In this document: positions 8,035 through 16,424 of the stretch, piece by piece
Numbering within the stretch: position 1 is the first letter of the stretch
Layout: each line of letters begins with the position of its first letter
Assembly: GCA_023459275.1 (NCBI GenBank)
Contig: JAEWVC010000105.1
Location: forward strand, 36,489-100,488
Length of the DNA: 64,000 nt
Source: Bacillota bacterium
GTDB taxonomy: Bacteria > Bacillota > Clostridia > Christensenellales > Aristaeellaceae
Direction of reading: 5' to 3'
Translations under genes and position numbers: made by a program
Notes under the pieces: model-generated
Databases searched by the model: none
What the model was told of the DNA's origin: nothing
What the model saw: only the letters and a program-made list of their open reading frames with translations

Positions 8035-9123
8035 ATGTTGAAGGCGATCCGTTCGCTGATCCGCTTCCTCCCCCTGCTGACCTTTCTGCTGTTGACGCCC
8101 GCTTCCTCCGATGCGGCCTCCTTGAGCGATGACCTGTACAGCTTTCAGGTGCTGGTTGGCAAAGACTTGATTATCCTCCCATGCACCTTTGAACGAATGA
8201 GAACCGCCGGCTGGTCCTACGCCGGAAACGAAGGAGAACTACTACGCCCCGAACAGCGCACCGTTTCCTCCTCCTGGGAGAAAAACGGTGTTTTGCTGTC
8301 CGGTGAAATGGTGAACACTTCCTGGGATGTGCTCCCAGTAAAGAGCTGCGTGCTGGGTGCCGTGGAGCTTACGCAGTCCGCCGCCGATGTGCTGCTGCCT
8401 GGGGGTATCCGCCTGGGCACCGCCTTCGCCAATGAAGTGGTTGACGCCTACGGCATGCCCACCAGCGTGTATGAGGGAGAAGACGCCTTTCAATACACGT
8501 ATCACCTGGATTATGACCAGGAGGCCGTGTTTACGTTTTCGGCTTCCACCGGCGTGATGCACGGAGTTTCTCTGCGCAATGTGGTCATGACGGCGGCCCC
8601 GAGCCCCACGGCGCTGGAAGGCGGCCCCGCGGATTACGCCTACCGCGCCCCGGACAGCATGGGGGACGGCCCTCTCTCCCTCACGGTGTCGTATGGCGGC
8701 GCCCTGTACAGGCTGCCCGCCCCCGTAGCCGCATTCGTACATAACGGATGGGCCCTTCAAGACGGCGCTGACCGGGCTGTCAAGGCCTACGGCTCGGAGC
8801 AGCTTACCCTGTCGCTGAACGGCCTTACATGGACCACCTGGGTGTACAATGATTCCGACAAGGCGGCGCTTGCGGCGGACTGCCTGGTGACCACGGTGGT
8901 GGCGGACGGCCGTAACAGCCTCCCTCTCCTGCTTCCGGGCAGCATCACCGTGGGCACAGGGGAGGCGGAAATGCTTGCCGCCTATGGAAATCTGGCGCAC
9001 CAGGTCACCGAAACGGACACCTCCCGCCGCTATGTTTTTCCCGCCGGCGGCGGGCAGGTCACCCTTTCCGTGAGCCTGCCCAACGGCCTTGTCAGCCGGA
9101 TAGAGGCTTCCAGCACGCCATAA
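8035..9123 (+). CDS. Secreted protein with two tandem repeats, function unknown
   Basis: 362 residues with a signal peptide (hydrophobic residues about 9-24, cleavage probably after SSDA). The mature part is an internal duplication. Both halves start with a beta-rich segment on an LP..F stem (ILPCTFERMRTAGW and RLPAPVAAFVHNGW), continue to a segment on LLPG.I..GT and end in an AYG turn (LPGGIRLGTAF..AYGMP and LPGSITVGTGE..AYGNL). I do not recognise the family and no catalytic motif is evident; a cell-surface or binding role is possible. AAAGGAAA lies about 12 nt before the ATG, which is rather far. It is transcribed alone. Confidence 0.8.
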   Translation: MLKAIRSLIRFLPLLTFLLLTPASSDAASLSDDLYSFQVLVGKDLIILPCTFERMRTAGWSYAGNEGELLRPEQRTVSSSWEKNGVLLSGEMVNTSWDVLPVKSCVLGAVELTQSAADVLLPGGIRLGTAFANEVVDAYGMPTSVYEGEDAFQYTYHLDYDQEAVFTFSASTGVMHGVSLRNVVMTAAPSPTALEGGPADYAYRAPDSMGDGPLSLTVSYGGALYRLPAPVAAFVHNGWALQDGADRAVKAYGSEQLTLSLNGLTWTTWVYNDSDKAALAADCLVTTVVADGRNSLPLLLPGSITVGTGEAEMLAAYGNLAHQVTETDTSRRYVFPAGGGQVTLSVSLPNGLVSRIEASSTP

Positions 9124-9144
9124 AAGCGTTTCTTGCTTTTGTTG

Positions 9145-9173
9145 TTGACAAGCTGTCGTATATGGGCTATAAT
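9145..9173 (+). promoter_or_regulatory. Consensus promoter of the aromatic operon
   Basis: TTGACA (9145-9150), exactly 17 nt, TATAAT (9168-9173): a perfect sigma-A promoter. The mRNA would start near 9180, about 30 nt before a leader ORF. Confidence 0.9.
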
Positions 9174-9208
9174 GCTCCCAAACCATAGCCAGATGGAAGG
9201 ATTTTGAC

Positions 9209-9322
9209 ATGATGCATGCTTCCTCACGGGGTCTGTTCTCGTTTATGGGCCGGAGCGGCTACCGCTTCGGCTATTTGAGCAACAGAAAAAACCCTGGGGA
9301 GAAGAGTTTCACCTTGCGGTGA
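9209..9322 (+). CDS. Phe/Tyr-rich leader peptide of the aromatic operon
   Basis: 37-codon ORF with GGAAGG 8 nt before its ATG. Residues 10-22 read FSFMGRSGYRFGY: three Phe and two Tyr codons within 13. A stem forms between GCCGGAGCGG and CGCTTCGGC, overlapping these codons, and a terminator lies 20 nt after the stop. This is the layout of ribosome-stalling attenuators such as the E. coli pheA leader, in which scarce charged tRNA-Phe or tRNA-Tyr stalls the ribosome and prevents termination. The product itself probably has no other role. The antiterminator pairing was not resolved by eye. Confidence 0.75.
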   Translation: MMHASSRGLFSFMGRSGYRFGYLSNRKNPGEKSFTLR

Positions 9323-9342
9323 CGGCCTGTCAAGCCGGCAGA

Positions 9343-9370
9343 AGAGAGCTCTTTTCGGGCTCTCTTTTTT
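9343..9370 (+). terminator. Attenuator terminator before aroF
   Basis: AGAGAGC (9343-9349) pairs with GCTCTCT (9359-9365), followed by a run of T. It lies between promoter and first structural gene, so it must be conditionally bypassed. Confidence 0.85.
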
Positions 9371-9410
9371 GTATATCCGATTCCGAAGGAAGATTAGGGG
9401 AGGTTTGAAC

Positions 9411-10424
9411 ATGATCATTGTGCTTAAAAAGGGTGCTCCGCAGCAGGAGATCCAGCTTCTTACCGAAAATATTGAACAGCAGGGCGTCACCGTCAGCCCC
9501 GTGCACGGCACGGACCTGACCATCCTTGGCCTGGTGGGGGACACCAGCAAGATCGACGTCAGCCGCCTGGAGGCCAACCCCTATGTGGACAGGATCATGC
9601 GGGTGCTGGAGCCCTTCAAAAAGGCCAACCGCATGTTCCATCCCGGCAATACGGAGCTTACGGTGGCCGGGCACCAAGTAGGCGGGAAAAGGCTGATGGT
9701 CATCGCCGGGCCCTGCTCGGTGGAATCCGCCGGGCAGATCACGGACATCGCCCAGGCGGTGAAGGCCTCGGGCGCCCACTTTTTAAGGGGCGGCGCCTTC
9801 AAGCCCCGTACCTCGCCCTACGCCTTCCAGGGCCTGCGGTACGACGGGCTCCACATGCTCGCCGAAGCAAGGAAGGAAACGGGTCTGCCCATTGTGTCGG
9901 AGATCATGTCGCCCCAGGATATCGAGGTGTTCGAGGAGACGGTGGACGTGATCCAGGTAGGGGCAAGGAACATGCAGAACTTTGACCTGCTGCGCCAGCT
10001 TGGCAAATCAAAAAAACCGGTGCTCCTAAAGCGCGGCCTCTCCTCCACCATTGAGGAATGGCTCATGTCCGCCGAGTACATCCTGGCCGGGGGCAACGAG
10101 CAGGTGATCCTGTGCGAGCGGGGCATCCGCACCTTTGAGACCTATACCCGCAACACCATCGACCTGAGCGCCATCCCGGCGGTCAAGAAGCTCAGCCACC
10201 TGCCCGTGATCGTGGACCCCAGCCACGGCACCGGCAAATGGTGGATGGTGGCTCCCCTGGCCCGGGCCGCCGTGGCGGTGGGCGCCGACGGGCTGATGAT
10301 CGAAGTGCATAACGACCCCGCCCACGCATTGTCCGATGGGCAGCAGTCCATCACCCCGGAAGGGTTTGATGCCGTGATGAAGGAGCTTGCGCCCATCGCC
10401 GCCGCCGTGGGCCGCAGTTTATAG
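9411..10424 (+). CDS. aroF: 3-deoxy-7-phosphoheptulonate (DAHP) synthase, type I-beta
   Basis: First step of the shikimate pathway, condensing phosphoenolpyruvate and erythrose 4-phosphate. An N-terminal ferredoxin-like regulatory domain (about residues 1-75) precedes the TIM barrel: VIAGPCSVES, LRGGAFKPRTSPYAFQG, VLLKRG and PVIVDPSHGTGK. This is the 337-residue Thermotoga-type layout, in which the small domain mediates feedback by Phe/Tyr. Start is ATG at 9411 after GGGGAGG. It heads the aro operon and lies directly behind the attenuator. Confidence 0.96.
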   Translation: MIIVLKKGAPQQEIQLLTENIEQQGVTVSPVHGTDLTILGLVGDTSKIDVSRLEANPYVDRIMRVLEPFKKANRMFHPGNTELTVAGHQVGGKRLMVIAGPCSVESAGQITDIAQAVKASGAHFLRGGAFKPRTSPYAFQGLRYDGLHMLAEARKETGLPIVSEIMSPQDIEVFEETVDVIQVGARNMQNFDLLRQLGKSKKPVLLKRGLSSTIEEWLMSAEYILAGGNEQVILCERGIRTFETYTRNTIDLSAIPAVKKLSHLPVIVDPSHGTGKWWMVAPLARAAVAVGADGLMIEVHNDPAHALSDGQQSITPEGFDAVMKELAPIAAAVGRSL

Positions 10425-10438
10425 AAGGGAGGGGCCCC

Positions 10439-11509
10439 ATGACGCTGCATGTGGCTTTAAAGGAAAACGGCTATGACATCCTGATCGAAAAAGGCCTGCT
10501 CAAAAAAACCGGAGGGAAGCTTAAGCGCCGCCTTCCCTGCCGCAGGTGGATGATCGCCGCCGATGAAAACGTGGCCAGCCTGTATTTGGACACGGTGGAA
10601 GCTTCCCTGAAGGAGGCCGGCCTGCAAGCTTTCCGCCTCACGCTCCCGGCGGGGGAAGCCACCAAATCCCTCGCCATGCTGGAAACGGTCTATCACACCC
10701 TCCTGAAAGCCGGGATCGGCCGGGGCGACGGCCTCATCGCCTTGGGCGGCGGCGTGATCGGCGACCTGATAGGCTTCGCGGCCGCCACCTATTTACGGGG
10801 CATCCCCTACGTGCAGATCCCCACCTCCCTGCTGGCCCAGGTGGACAGCTCCGTGGGCGGCAAGGTGGCGGTGGACCTGCCTGAAGGGAAGAACCTGGTG
10901 GGAAGCTTTTATCAGCCCAAGCTGGTGCTTATGGACCCGGATACCCTTGATACCCTGCCGGACAGGTATTTCTATGACGGCATGGGCGAAGTGATCAAGT
11001 ATGGCTGCATCAGGGACGCAAAGCTGTTTGCGCTGGTTAAGGACCATGCCGGCCGGGAAGCCCTGGCGCCCCATATGGAAAACATCATCGCGGCCTGCGT
11101 GGCCATCAAGGCGGACATCGTGGCAAGGGATGAGAGGGACACCGGGGAGCGGATGCTGCTCAACTTCGGCCATACCCTGGGCCACGCCGTGGAGGCGCTG
11201 CAGGGCTATGCGGGGCTTAGCCACGGGGAAGCCGTGGCGGTGGGGATGCACCTCATCTGCCGCCTGGCCGAGGAAAAGGGGCTTACGGAAAAAGGCACGG
11301 CGGAGACACTCAAAAACTGCCTGCAGGCCAACCATCTGCCGGTATCAGTGCGCTTGGACGCTCCCGAAAAGCTCTTTGGCGTCCTTGGCAGGGACAAGAA
11401 AAACCTTCATAAGGCGCTGCACGTGGTGCTGCTTGACCGCATCGGGGAATCGAAGCTGTTTCAAACTTCGCCGGACTTTTTTCAGGGGGTGGAAAAGTGG
11501 CTGATGTGA
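10439..11509 (+). CDS. aroB: 3-dehydroquinate synthase
   Basis: Converts DAHP to 3-dehydroquinate with NAD and a divalent metal. Visible are the nucleotide-binding GGGVIGDLIGF, the active-site loop QIPTSLLAQVDSSVGGK and the metal ligands in MGEVIKYG, NFGHTLGHAVE and LSHGEAVAVGM. 356 residues, as expected. The start is 14 bp after aroF and the end overlaps aroA by 13 bp. Confidence 0.96.
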   Translation: MTLHVALKENGYDILIEKGLLKKTGGKLKRRLPCRRWMIAADENVASLYLDTVEASLKEAGLQAFRLTLPAGEATKSLAMLETVYHTLLKAGIGRGDGLIALGGGVIGDLIGFAAATYLRGIPYVQIPTSLLAQVDSSVGGKVAVDLPEGKNLVGSFYQPKLVLMDPDTLDTLPDRYFYDGMGEVIKYGCIRDAKLFALVKDHAGREALAPHMENIIAACVAIKADIVARDERDTGERMLLNFGHTLGHAVEALQGYAGLSHGEAVAVGMHLICRLAEEKGLTEKGTAETLKNCLQANHLPVSVRLDAPEKLFGVLGRDKKNLHKALHVVLLDRIGESKLFQTSPDFFQGVEKWLM

Positions 11510-12756
11510 CCCTCCATCCCGGTGGGCTGTCAGGGGTTTTGCAGGCGCCGCCTTCCAAGTCCGCCGCCCACCGGGCCATCATCTGCGCCGCGCTGGCCGC
11601 GGGCGAAAGCGAAATTTCCCCGGTGGATACCTCCCAGGATATGGAGGCCACGCTTGCCTGCATGGCGGCTTTGGGCGCCGGGTGGGAGCGTGAGGGGGAC
11701 CTGATCCGGGTGACAGGACTTTCCGGTGCCCCGCATGAAACACCCGTGCTTGACTGCCGGGAATCCGGCTCCACCCTGCGCTTTGTGATGCCCCTGGCCC
11801 TTGCCCTTTCGGGCGGCGGTACCTTTTTGACAAAAGGGCGGCTCAAGGAGCGGCCCTTGGGCCCCTACGAGGCCCTTTTTTCAAAACAAGGGATCCGTTT
11901 TGAGCGCACGGAAAGCGGCTTTCTTGTGCAAGGCCCGCTTTCGCCGGGGGAGTTTACGCTTCCGGGGAACGTTTCGTCCCAGTTTGTCACGGGGCTGCTG
12001 CTTTCGCTGCCGCTGCTTAATGGCGATTCTCTCCTTAGGCTTACCGGTCCGCTGGAGTCCGAAGGGTATGTCCAATTGACTTTGGACGTCCTGGCCGATT
12101 TCGGCGTCACGGTGCGGCGGCCCGATCCCATGACCTTTCCGGTTCCTGGCGGGCAAAGCTTTTGCCCGCGCAGGTACCAGGTGGAGGGGGACTATTCCCA
12201 GGCGGCGGTGTTTTTGTGCGCCGGGGCGCTGGGGAGCGATATAGGCATAAAAGGGCTTCATCCGCATTCCCTGCAGGGGGACAGAGCCGTTATCGGCCTG
12301 CTCCAAAGCATGGGGGCCGGTTTTGTTAAGGCGGGGGACACCGTTTTCATGCGGCCCGAAAAACTGCGGGGCATCCGGCTTGACGGCGGGCAGATCCCGG
12401 ACATCCTACCCATGCTGGCCTTGACCTTATGCCTTGCGGAAGGCGAAAGCCGCATTGAAAACGCGGGCCGGCTGCGCCTTAAAGAGTGCGACCGCCTGGC
12501 GGCCACCGTGGAGGAGCTTTCCAAATTAGGCGCAGACATCCGGGCGGAGGGCGACAGCCTTTTCATCCGGGGCGTGCCGCGCCTTTTGGGCGGCGCCGCC
12601 GTAGACAGCCATAACGACCACCGCATGGCCATGATGCTGTCCATCGCGGCGCTCCATTGTGTAAAGCCTGTCCGCCTCACGGACCCCGCCTGCGTGGCCA
12701 AGTCATGGCCCGGCTACTGGGAAGCCTATCAAGGATTGGGAGGAAAAATCGCATGA
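11497..12756 (+). CDS. aroA: 5-enolpyruvylshikimate-3-phosphate synthase
   Basis: Adds enolpyruvate to shikimate 3-phosphate. Motifs: PPSKSAAHRAI near the N-terminus, ESGSTLRF, FLTKGRLKERPL, VEGDYSQAAVFL, LKECDRLAA and SHNDHRMAMM. 419 residues. The start is the GTG at 11497 inside the end of aroB, preceded by CAGGGGG, so translation is likely coupled. The glyphosate-region motif is FLTKGRLKERP rather than the classical LGNAGTA type, so this may be a class II-like enzyme; I infer this only. Confidence 0.95.
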   Translation: MADVTLHPGGLSGVLQAPPSKSAAHRAIICAALAAGESEISPVDTSQDMEATLACMAALGAGWEREGDLIRVTGLSGAPHETPVLDCRESGSTLRFVMPLALALSGGGTFLTKGRLKERPLGPYEALFSKQGIRFERTESGFLVQGPLSPGEFTLPGNVSSQFVTGLLLSLPLLNGDSLLRLTGPLESEGYVQLTLDVLADFGVTVRRPDPMTFPVPGGQSFCPRRYQVEGDYSQAAVFLCAGALGSDIGIKGLHPHSLQGDRAVIGLLQSMGAGFVKAGDTVFMRPEKLRGIRLDGGQIPDILPMLALTLCLAEGESRIENAGRLRLKECDRLAATVEELSKLGADIRAEGDSLFIRGVPRLLGGAAVDSHNDHRMAMMLSIAALHCVKPVRLTDPACVAKSWPGYWEAYQGLGGKIA

Positions 12757-13850
12757 GCAGCACCTTTGGAAGGTTTCTGAAATTATCCCTGTTTGGGGAA
12801 TCCCACGGGGTGGGCCTGGGCATCGTCATCGACGGGCTGCCTCCGGGGCTGGCCCTTGATTTACATGAGATCGGCCGGGAAATGGCCCGCCGGGCCCCCG
12901 GGAGAAGCGATCTTTCCACGCCCCGCAGGGAGGACGACATCCCGGAGATCCTCTCCGGCCTGTACGGGGGAAAAACCACCGGCGCGCCCTTGGCCGCGCT
13001 GATCCGCAGCCTGAATACCCGCTCCCAGGATTATGGGGAGGAGCTGGACATGCCCCGGCCCGGCCACGCGGACTACACGGGGTACGTGCGCTACGGCGGC
13101 TTTGGCGATCACCGGGGCGGCGGCCATTTTTCCGGGCGGCTCACCGCGCCCGTAGTTTTTGCGGGAGCCGTCTGCAAGCAATGGCTCAAGCAGAACAATA
13201 TCCGTATCTATGCCCATATCCAGCGCCTTGCTGGATTGGACGACGGTAGCTTTTTGGATGCGCGGGCGCCGGCTGATACGCTGTCCGCCCTAAAGGATCA
13301 GACGCTGCCGGTTTTAACGCCGGGCCTTGCGGAAAAAATGGCGGAGGCGGTCCTTTCCGCCAAGGAACAGTCTGATTCTGTGGGCGGCGTGGTGGAATGC
13401 ATGGCCCTGGGCCTGCCCGCTGGGCTGGGCGCGCCGTTTTTCGATTCCGCGGAGGCGGTTCTGTCCCACTTGATGTTTTCCGTCCCGGCGGTGAAGGGCA
13501 TCTCCTTCGGCGCGGGCTTCCCCATGGCGGACCTGCGGGGTTCCCAAGTCAACGACGCCTTCTATTATGATGAGGCGGGGGCCGTACGCACGAAAACCAA
13601 CAATTGCGGCGGCATCCTGGGGGGCATCACCGACGGCATGCCTCTGGTGTTCCGCTGCGCCATCCGCCCCACCTCCTCCATCGCTCTGGAGCAGGAAACC
13701 GTCTCTTTGAAAGAGAAAAAGAATATCACCCTGCAAATCGTGGGCCGGCACGATCCCTGCATCGTGCCCAGGGCGCTGCCCGTGATCGAGGCCATGACGG
13801 CTATCGGCCTGTGCGAATTGTGGAAGGAGCGCCGGTCATGCGGGATATAA
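12753..13850 (+). CDS. aroC: Chorismate synthase
   Basis: FMN-dependent trans-elimination giving chorismate. Begins SSTFGRFLKLSLFGESHG, then RRAPGRSDLSTPR, DYTGYVRYGGFGDHRGGGHFSGR (the signature with the catalytic His) and NNCGGILGGITDGMP. 365 residues. The ATG at 12753 overlaps the aroA stop (ATGA) and follows GGGAGGA. The frame is open upstream to 12657, but that stretch lies inside aroA. Confidence 0.96.
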   Translation: MSSTFGRFLKLSLFGESHGVGLGIVIDGLPPGLALDLHEIGREMARRAPGRSDLSTPRREDDIPEILSGLYGGKTTGAPLAALIRSLNTRSQDYGEELDMPRPGHADYTGYVRYGGFGDHRGGGHFSGRLTAPVVFAGAVCKQWLKQNNIRIYAHIQRLAGLDDGSFLDARAPADTLSALKDQTLPVLTPGLAEKMAEAVLSAKEQSDSVGGVVECMALGLPAGLGAPFFDSAEAVLSHLMFSVPAVKGISFGAGFPMADLRGSQVNDAFYYDEAGAVRTKTNNCGGILGGITDGMPLVFRCAIRPTSSIALEQETVSLKEKKNITLQIVGRHDPCIVPRALPVIEAMTAIGLCELWKERRSCGI

Positions 13851-14668
13851 GGGGCGCCATCGCCTTCCCCGGCACGGAGGGCTCCTTTTCCCAGCAGGCC
13901 GCCGTCTCCTTTTTCGGGGAGGACGCCGCCTATTGCGCCTTTGACTCCTTCGAGGCCGCGCTGGAGGCGGTGAAACGGAAGGAAGCCGCCTACGCGGTGC
14001 TGCCCATTGAAAATTCCTCCGCGGGGGCCGTGGCCGAAACCTATGACCTGCTTTTGAAAAATAGCCTGCACATTGTGGGCGAGCAGGTGCTCCCCGTGGC
14101 GCACCACCTTTTGGCCCTTCCGGGAAGCCGGATGGAGGATATCCGCGAGATCCATTCGCATCCCCAGGCCCTTTCCCAGTGCAAACGGTTCCTGTCCGCC
14201 TGGCCGGCGATCCTTCAGGTGCCGTCCCTGAACACGGCCCTGAGCGCCAAGGCCGTGGCGGCCCTGGGCTTAAAGACAAAGGCGGCCATCGCCGGGAGCT
14301 ATGCCGCCAGGCTGTATGGCCTGCAGGTGCTGAAAGAAAATATCCATGACAACATCCACAATACCACAAGGTTTGTCGTCATCAGCCGGGAAAGCCAGCC
14401 CCTGCGGACGCCCGACAAGGCCAGCGTCACCTTCCACGTGGCCAACCAGACCGGTTCCCTGGCCATGCTGCTCACCTGTTTTGCGGAGCACGGCGTCAAC
14501 CTGAGCAAGATCGAGTCCCGGCCCATCCCCGACAAGCCCTGGGAATACTTCTTCTTCGCGGATTTCGAGGGCGCCATGGACGAGCAGGCCCTGAACCATG
14601 CCCTGAACGCCGCCGCTTCTTGCTCCCGGGAACTTAGGCTGCTGGGGCGGTACGGGAAGGCGAAGTAA
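13838..14668 (+). CDS. pheA: Prephenate dehydratase
   Basis: Converts prephenate to phenylpyruvate. The catalytic domain starts at AIAFPGTEGSFSQQAA and includes VLPIENSSAGAV and TTRFVVISR. A C-terminal ACT domain carries GSLAMLLTCF and the Phe-binding ESRP motif, so feedback by Phe is expected. 276 residues, monofunctional: the chorismate mutase domain of enterobacterial P-proteins is absent. The ATG at 13838 lies in the end of aroC, 8 nt after GGAAGGAG. Confidence 0.95.
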   Translation: MRDIRGAIAFPGTEGSFSQQAAVSFFGEDAAYCAFDSFEAALEAVKRKEAAYAVLPIENSSAGAVAETYDLLLKNSLHIVGEQVLPVAHHLLALPGSRMEDIREIHSHPQALSQCKRFLSAWPAILQVPSLNTALSAKAVAALGLKTKAAIAGSYAARLYGLQVLKENIHDNIHNTTRFVVISRESQPLRTPDKASVTFHVANQTGSLAMLLTCFAEHGVNLSKIESRPIPDKPWEYFFFADFEGAMDEQALNHALNAAASCSRELRLLGRYGKAK

Positions 14669-14692
14669 CGGGGCGGACGCGGGACAGAAGGC

Positions 14693-14752
14693 GGGGAGGG
14701 CTTTTTGCAAAAAGCCCCTCCCCGGACCCCACCTGAAAAACTTCATAGGCGG
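14693..14752. repeat. GC palindrome repeat (family P) after pheA
   Basis: GGGGAGGGCTTTTT (14693-14706) and AAAAAGCCCCTCCCC (14709-14723), then the conserved tail GGACCCCACCTGAAAAACTT. The tail is repeated alone, as GGACCCCACCCAAAAACTT, at about 14953-14971 just before aroE. It sits inside the aro operon, so it is probably not an efficient terminator, and no T-tract follows the stem. Confidence 0.7.
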
Positions 14753-14794
14753 AAAGCAAAGAATCTGTTGCCTACCTGCTGAAGAAATGTGAAA

Positions 14795-14949
14795 GGAGCT
14801 GTCACAATAGTCGCATAACCGCATGATGATTCATAGAGATGGCACCCGAAGGTTCCCAAAGGGCGACCGGAAAGCCCTTTGGACGCGTCCGCAGACGCGA
14901 AATTTTTCTCATTGAAATTTGCAGTATATGCGATTAGCGCGACAACCGC
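14795..14949. repeat. 155-bp structured repeat (family M), copy 1
   Basis: Closely similar along its length to 51930-52087. Shared blocks include AAAGGGCGACCGGAAAGCCC and CGCGTCCGCAGACGCGAAAT, both self-complementary. The ends are imperfect inverted repeats (GAGCTGTCAC against GCGCGACAACC), as in a miniature mobile element. No coding sense. It separates pheA from aroE, and a spurious upstream extension of the aroE frame runs through it. Confidence 0.75.
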
Positions 14950-14992
14950 CCCGGACCCCACCCAAAAACTTCTATTTCTAGGAGGGCTGCCC

Positions 14993-15820
14993 TTGGAATT
15001 TTTCGGCCTCATCGGGGAAAAGCTGGGCCACAGCCTGTCGGAAGTTATCCACACCAGGCTGTTTCAGTTGCTGTCCCTCCCCGCCGCCTACAAACTGATG
15101 GAGATCCCCAGAAACAGGCTGGACAGGGTGGGGGATGCCCTTCGCCTGCTGGGGTTTCGGGGGATCAACGTCACCATTCCCTACAAGGAAATGGTCCTTC
15201 CGCAGCTTGACGCGGTGGATGGTTCCGCCAAGGCCCTGGGTGCGGTGAACACCATCAAAAATGAACAGGGATATTTGACCGGGTACAATACCGATGTTCA
15301 CGGACTGAAGGAAATGTTCCGTTTCCACGGCATCGATCCCAAGGGGAAGACGGCGGCGGTGCTGGGCAGCGGCGGTGCTGCCAAGGCGGCCCTCCAGGCG
15401 CTTTTTGAGCTGGGCGCGGGGCCACTGGTTGTGGCCAGCCGCAGCCCGGAAGGAAAAACAGCCCACCTGAAGGGCGTGCGGTTTATCAGCTATGCGGAGC
15501 TGGGAGAGCTGTCCGGCGGAACGCTGGTGAATGCCACGCCGGTGGGTATGTGGCCCCATACGGAAGCCTCCCCCGTAACGCGGGAAACTATCGCCCGGTT
15601 TGACGCCGTGGCGGACACCATTTACAATCCCGCCGTAACGCAGCTCCTTTCCATGGCCCGCAGCCAGGGAAAGCCCTGCTGCAACGGCCTGTACATGCTG
15701 GTAGCCCAGGCGGTTAAGGCGGAAGAAATTTTCTGGGACAGAAGCATCCCCAAGGAAGTAACGGCGGCTATTTACCGGGAACTGTCTGATACAATGCCTG
15801 ATACTAATGGAAAATATTAA
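14993..15820 (+). CDS. aroE: Shikimate dehydrogenase
   Basis: NADPH-dependent reduction of 3-dehydroshikimate. The substrate domain shows GEKLGHSLSEVIHTRLF and INVTIPYKE (catalytic Lys) with GAVNTI; the Rossmann domain has VLGSGGAAKA, VNATPVGM and YNPAVTQLL. The frame is open back to 14879 but that part is repeat DNA. The start is taken as the TTG at 14993, 6 nt after AGGAGGG, giving 275 residues. The stop codon lies in the left arm of a long-hairpin repeat. Confidence 0.93.
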   Translation: MEFFGLIGEKLGHSLSEVIHTRLFQLLSLPAAYKLMEIPRNRLDRVGDALRLLGFRGINVTIPYKEMVLPQLDAVDGSAKALGAVNTIKNEQGYLTGYNTDVHGLKEMFRFHGIDPKGKTAAVLGSGGAAKAALQALFELGAGPLVVASRSPEGKTAHLKGVRFISYAELGELSGGTLVNATPVGMWPHTEASPVTRETIARFDAVADTIYNPAVTQLLSMARSQGKPCCNGLYMLVAQAVKAEEIFWDRSIPKEVTAAIYRELSDTMPDTNGKY

Positions 15821-15948
15821 TGCGTCCAAAGCAGCGAGGGATTTTTTCGTCCCGCCAGGAGCTGTAGCGAGTCGTAGCAGCGCTGCGACGAACGGAGGGC
15901 GGCAACGCGGTGCGGAAAAAGATCCGGCGCAACGGCGCATGAATATTT
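15812..15948. repeat. Long-hairpin intergenic element, copy 2
   Basis: AAATATTAATGCG (15812-15824) pairs with CGCATGAATATTT (15936-15948), and an inner arm around GGGATTTTTTCGTCCCGC pairs with GCGGTGCGGAAAAAGATCC. The central part shares GAACGGAGGGCGGCA with copy 1 at 1818-1978. The outer stem differs from copy 1 on both sides in a matching way, which argues that the folded form is maintained. It fills the aroE-aroQ gap. Confidence 0.7.
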
Positions 15949-15977
15949 GGATTTGGCAGGAATAAGGAGGAAGCACC

Positions 15978-16424
15978 ATGCGCATCCTTGTGCTCAACGG
16001 CCCCAACCTGAACCTGACGGGCCTTAGGGAACCCAAAGTGTACGGCACGGCCAGCTACGCCGACATTTGTGCCCAGCTTCAGGCGGAAGCCGAAAAGCGG
16101 GGCGTCCGCCTGGATATCCGCCAAAGCAACCACGAAGGGGAGCTTGTGGATTTTATCCATGAGGCGTATTTTTCAAAAATGGACGGCATCATCATCAACG
16201 CCGGGGCGTACACCCATTACAGCTATGCCCTGCACGATGCCCTGAAGGGAGTCGCTTTGCCGGCGGTGGAGGTGCACCTTTCCAACATCCATGCCCGGGA
16301 CGCCTTTCGGCACGTTTCCGTCATCGCCCCGGCCTGCCTGGGGCAGATCGCGGGCTTCGGCCCCCAGGGCTATGTGCTGGCCATGGACGCGCTGCTCCAC
16401 CACCTGAAGGAGCAAGCCATATGA
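15978..16424 (+). CDS. aroQ: 3-dehydroquinate dehydratase, type II
   Basis: Dehydrates 3-dehydroquinate. Motifs of the dodecameric type II enzyme: LNGPNLNLTGLREPKVYG (catalytic Tyr), RQSNHEGELVDFIHEA, IINAGAYTHYSYALHDAL and EVHLSNIHARDAFRHVS (catalytic His). 148 residues. Start is ATG at 15978 after AAGGAGG. The 3' end overlaps tyrA by 4 bp. Confidence 0.96.
   Translation: MRILVLNGPNLNLTGLREPKVYGTASYADICAQLQAEAEKRGVRLDIRQSNHEGELVDFIHEAYFSKMDGIIINAGAYTHYSYALHDALKGVALPAVEVHLSNIHARDAFRHVSVIAPACLGQIAGFGPQGYVLAMDALLHHLKEQAI

Noticed and set aside
14879..14992. 38-codon N-terminal extension of aroE
   Set aside because: The segment is repeat DNA and not the AroE fold; a TTG with AGGAGGG begins the conserved protein at 14993.
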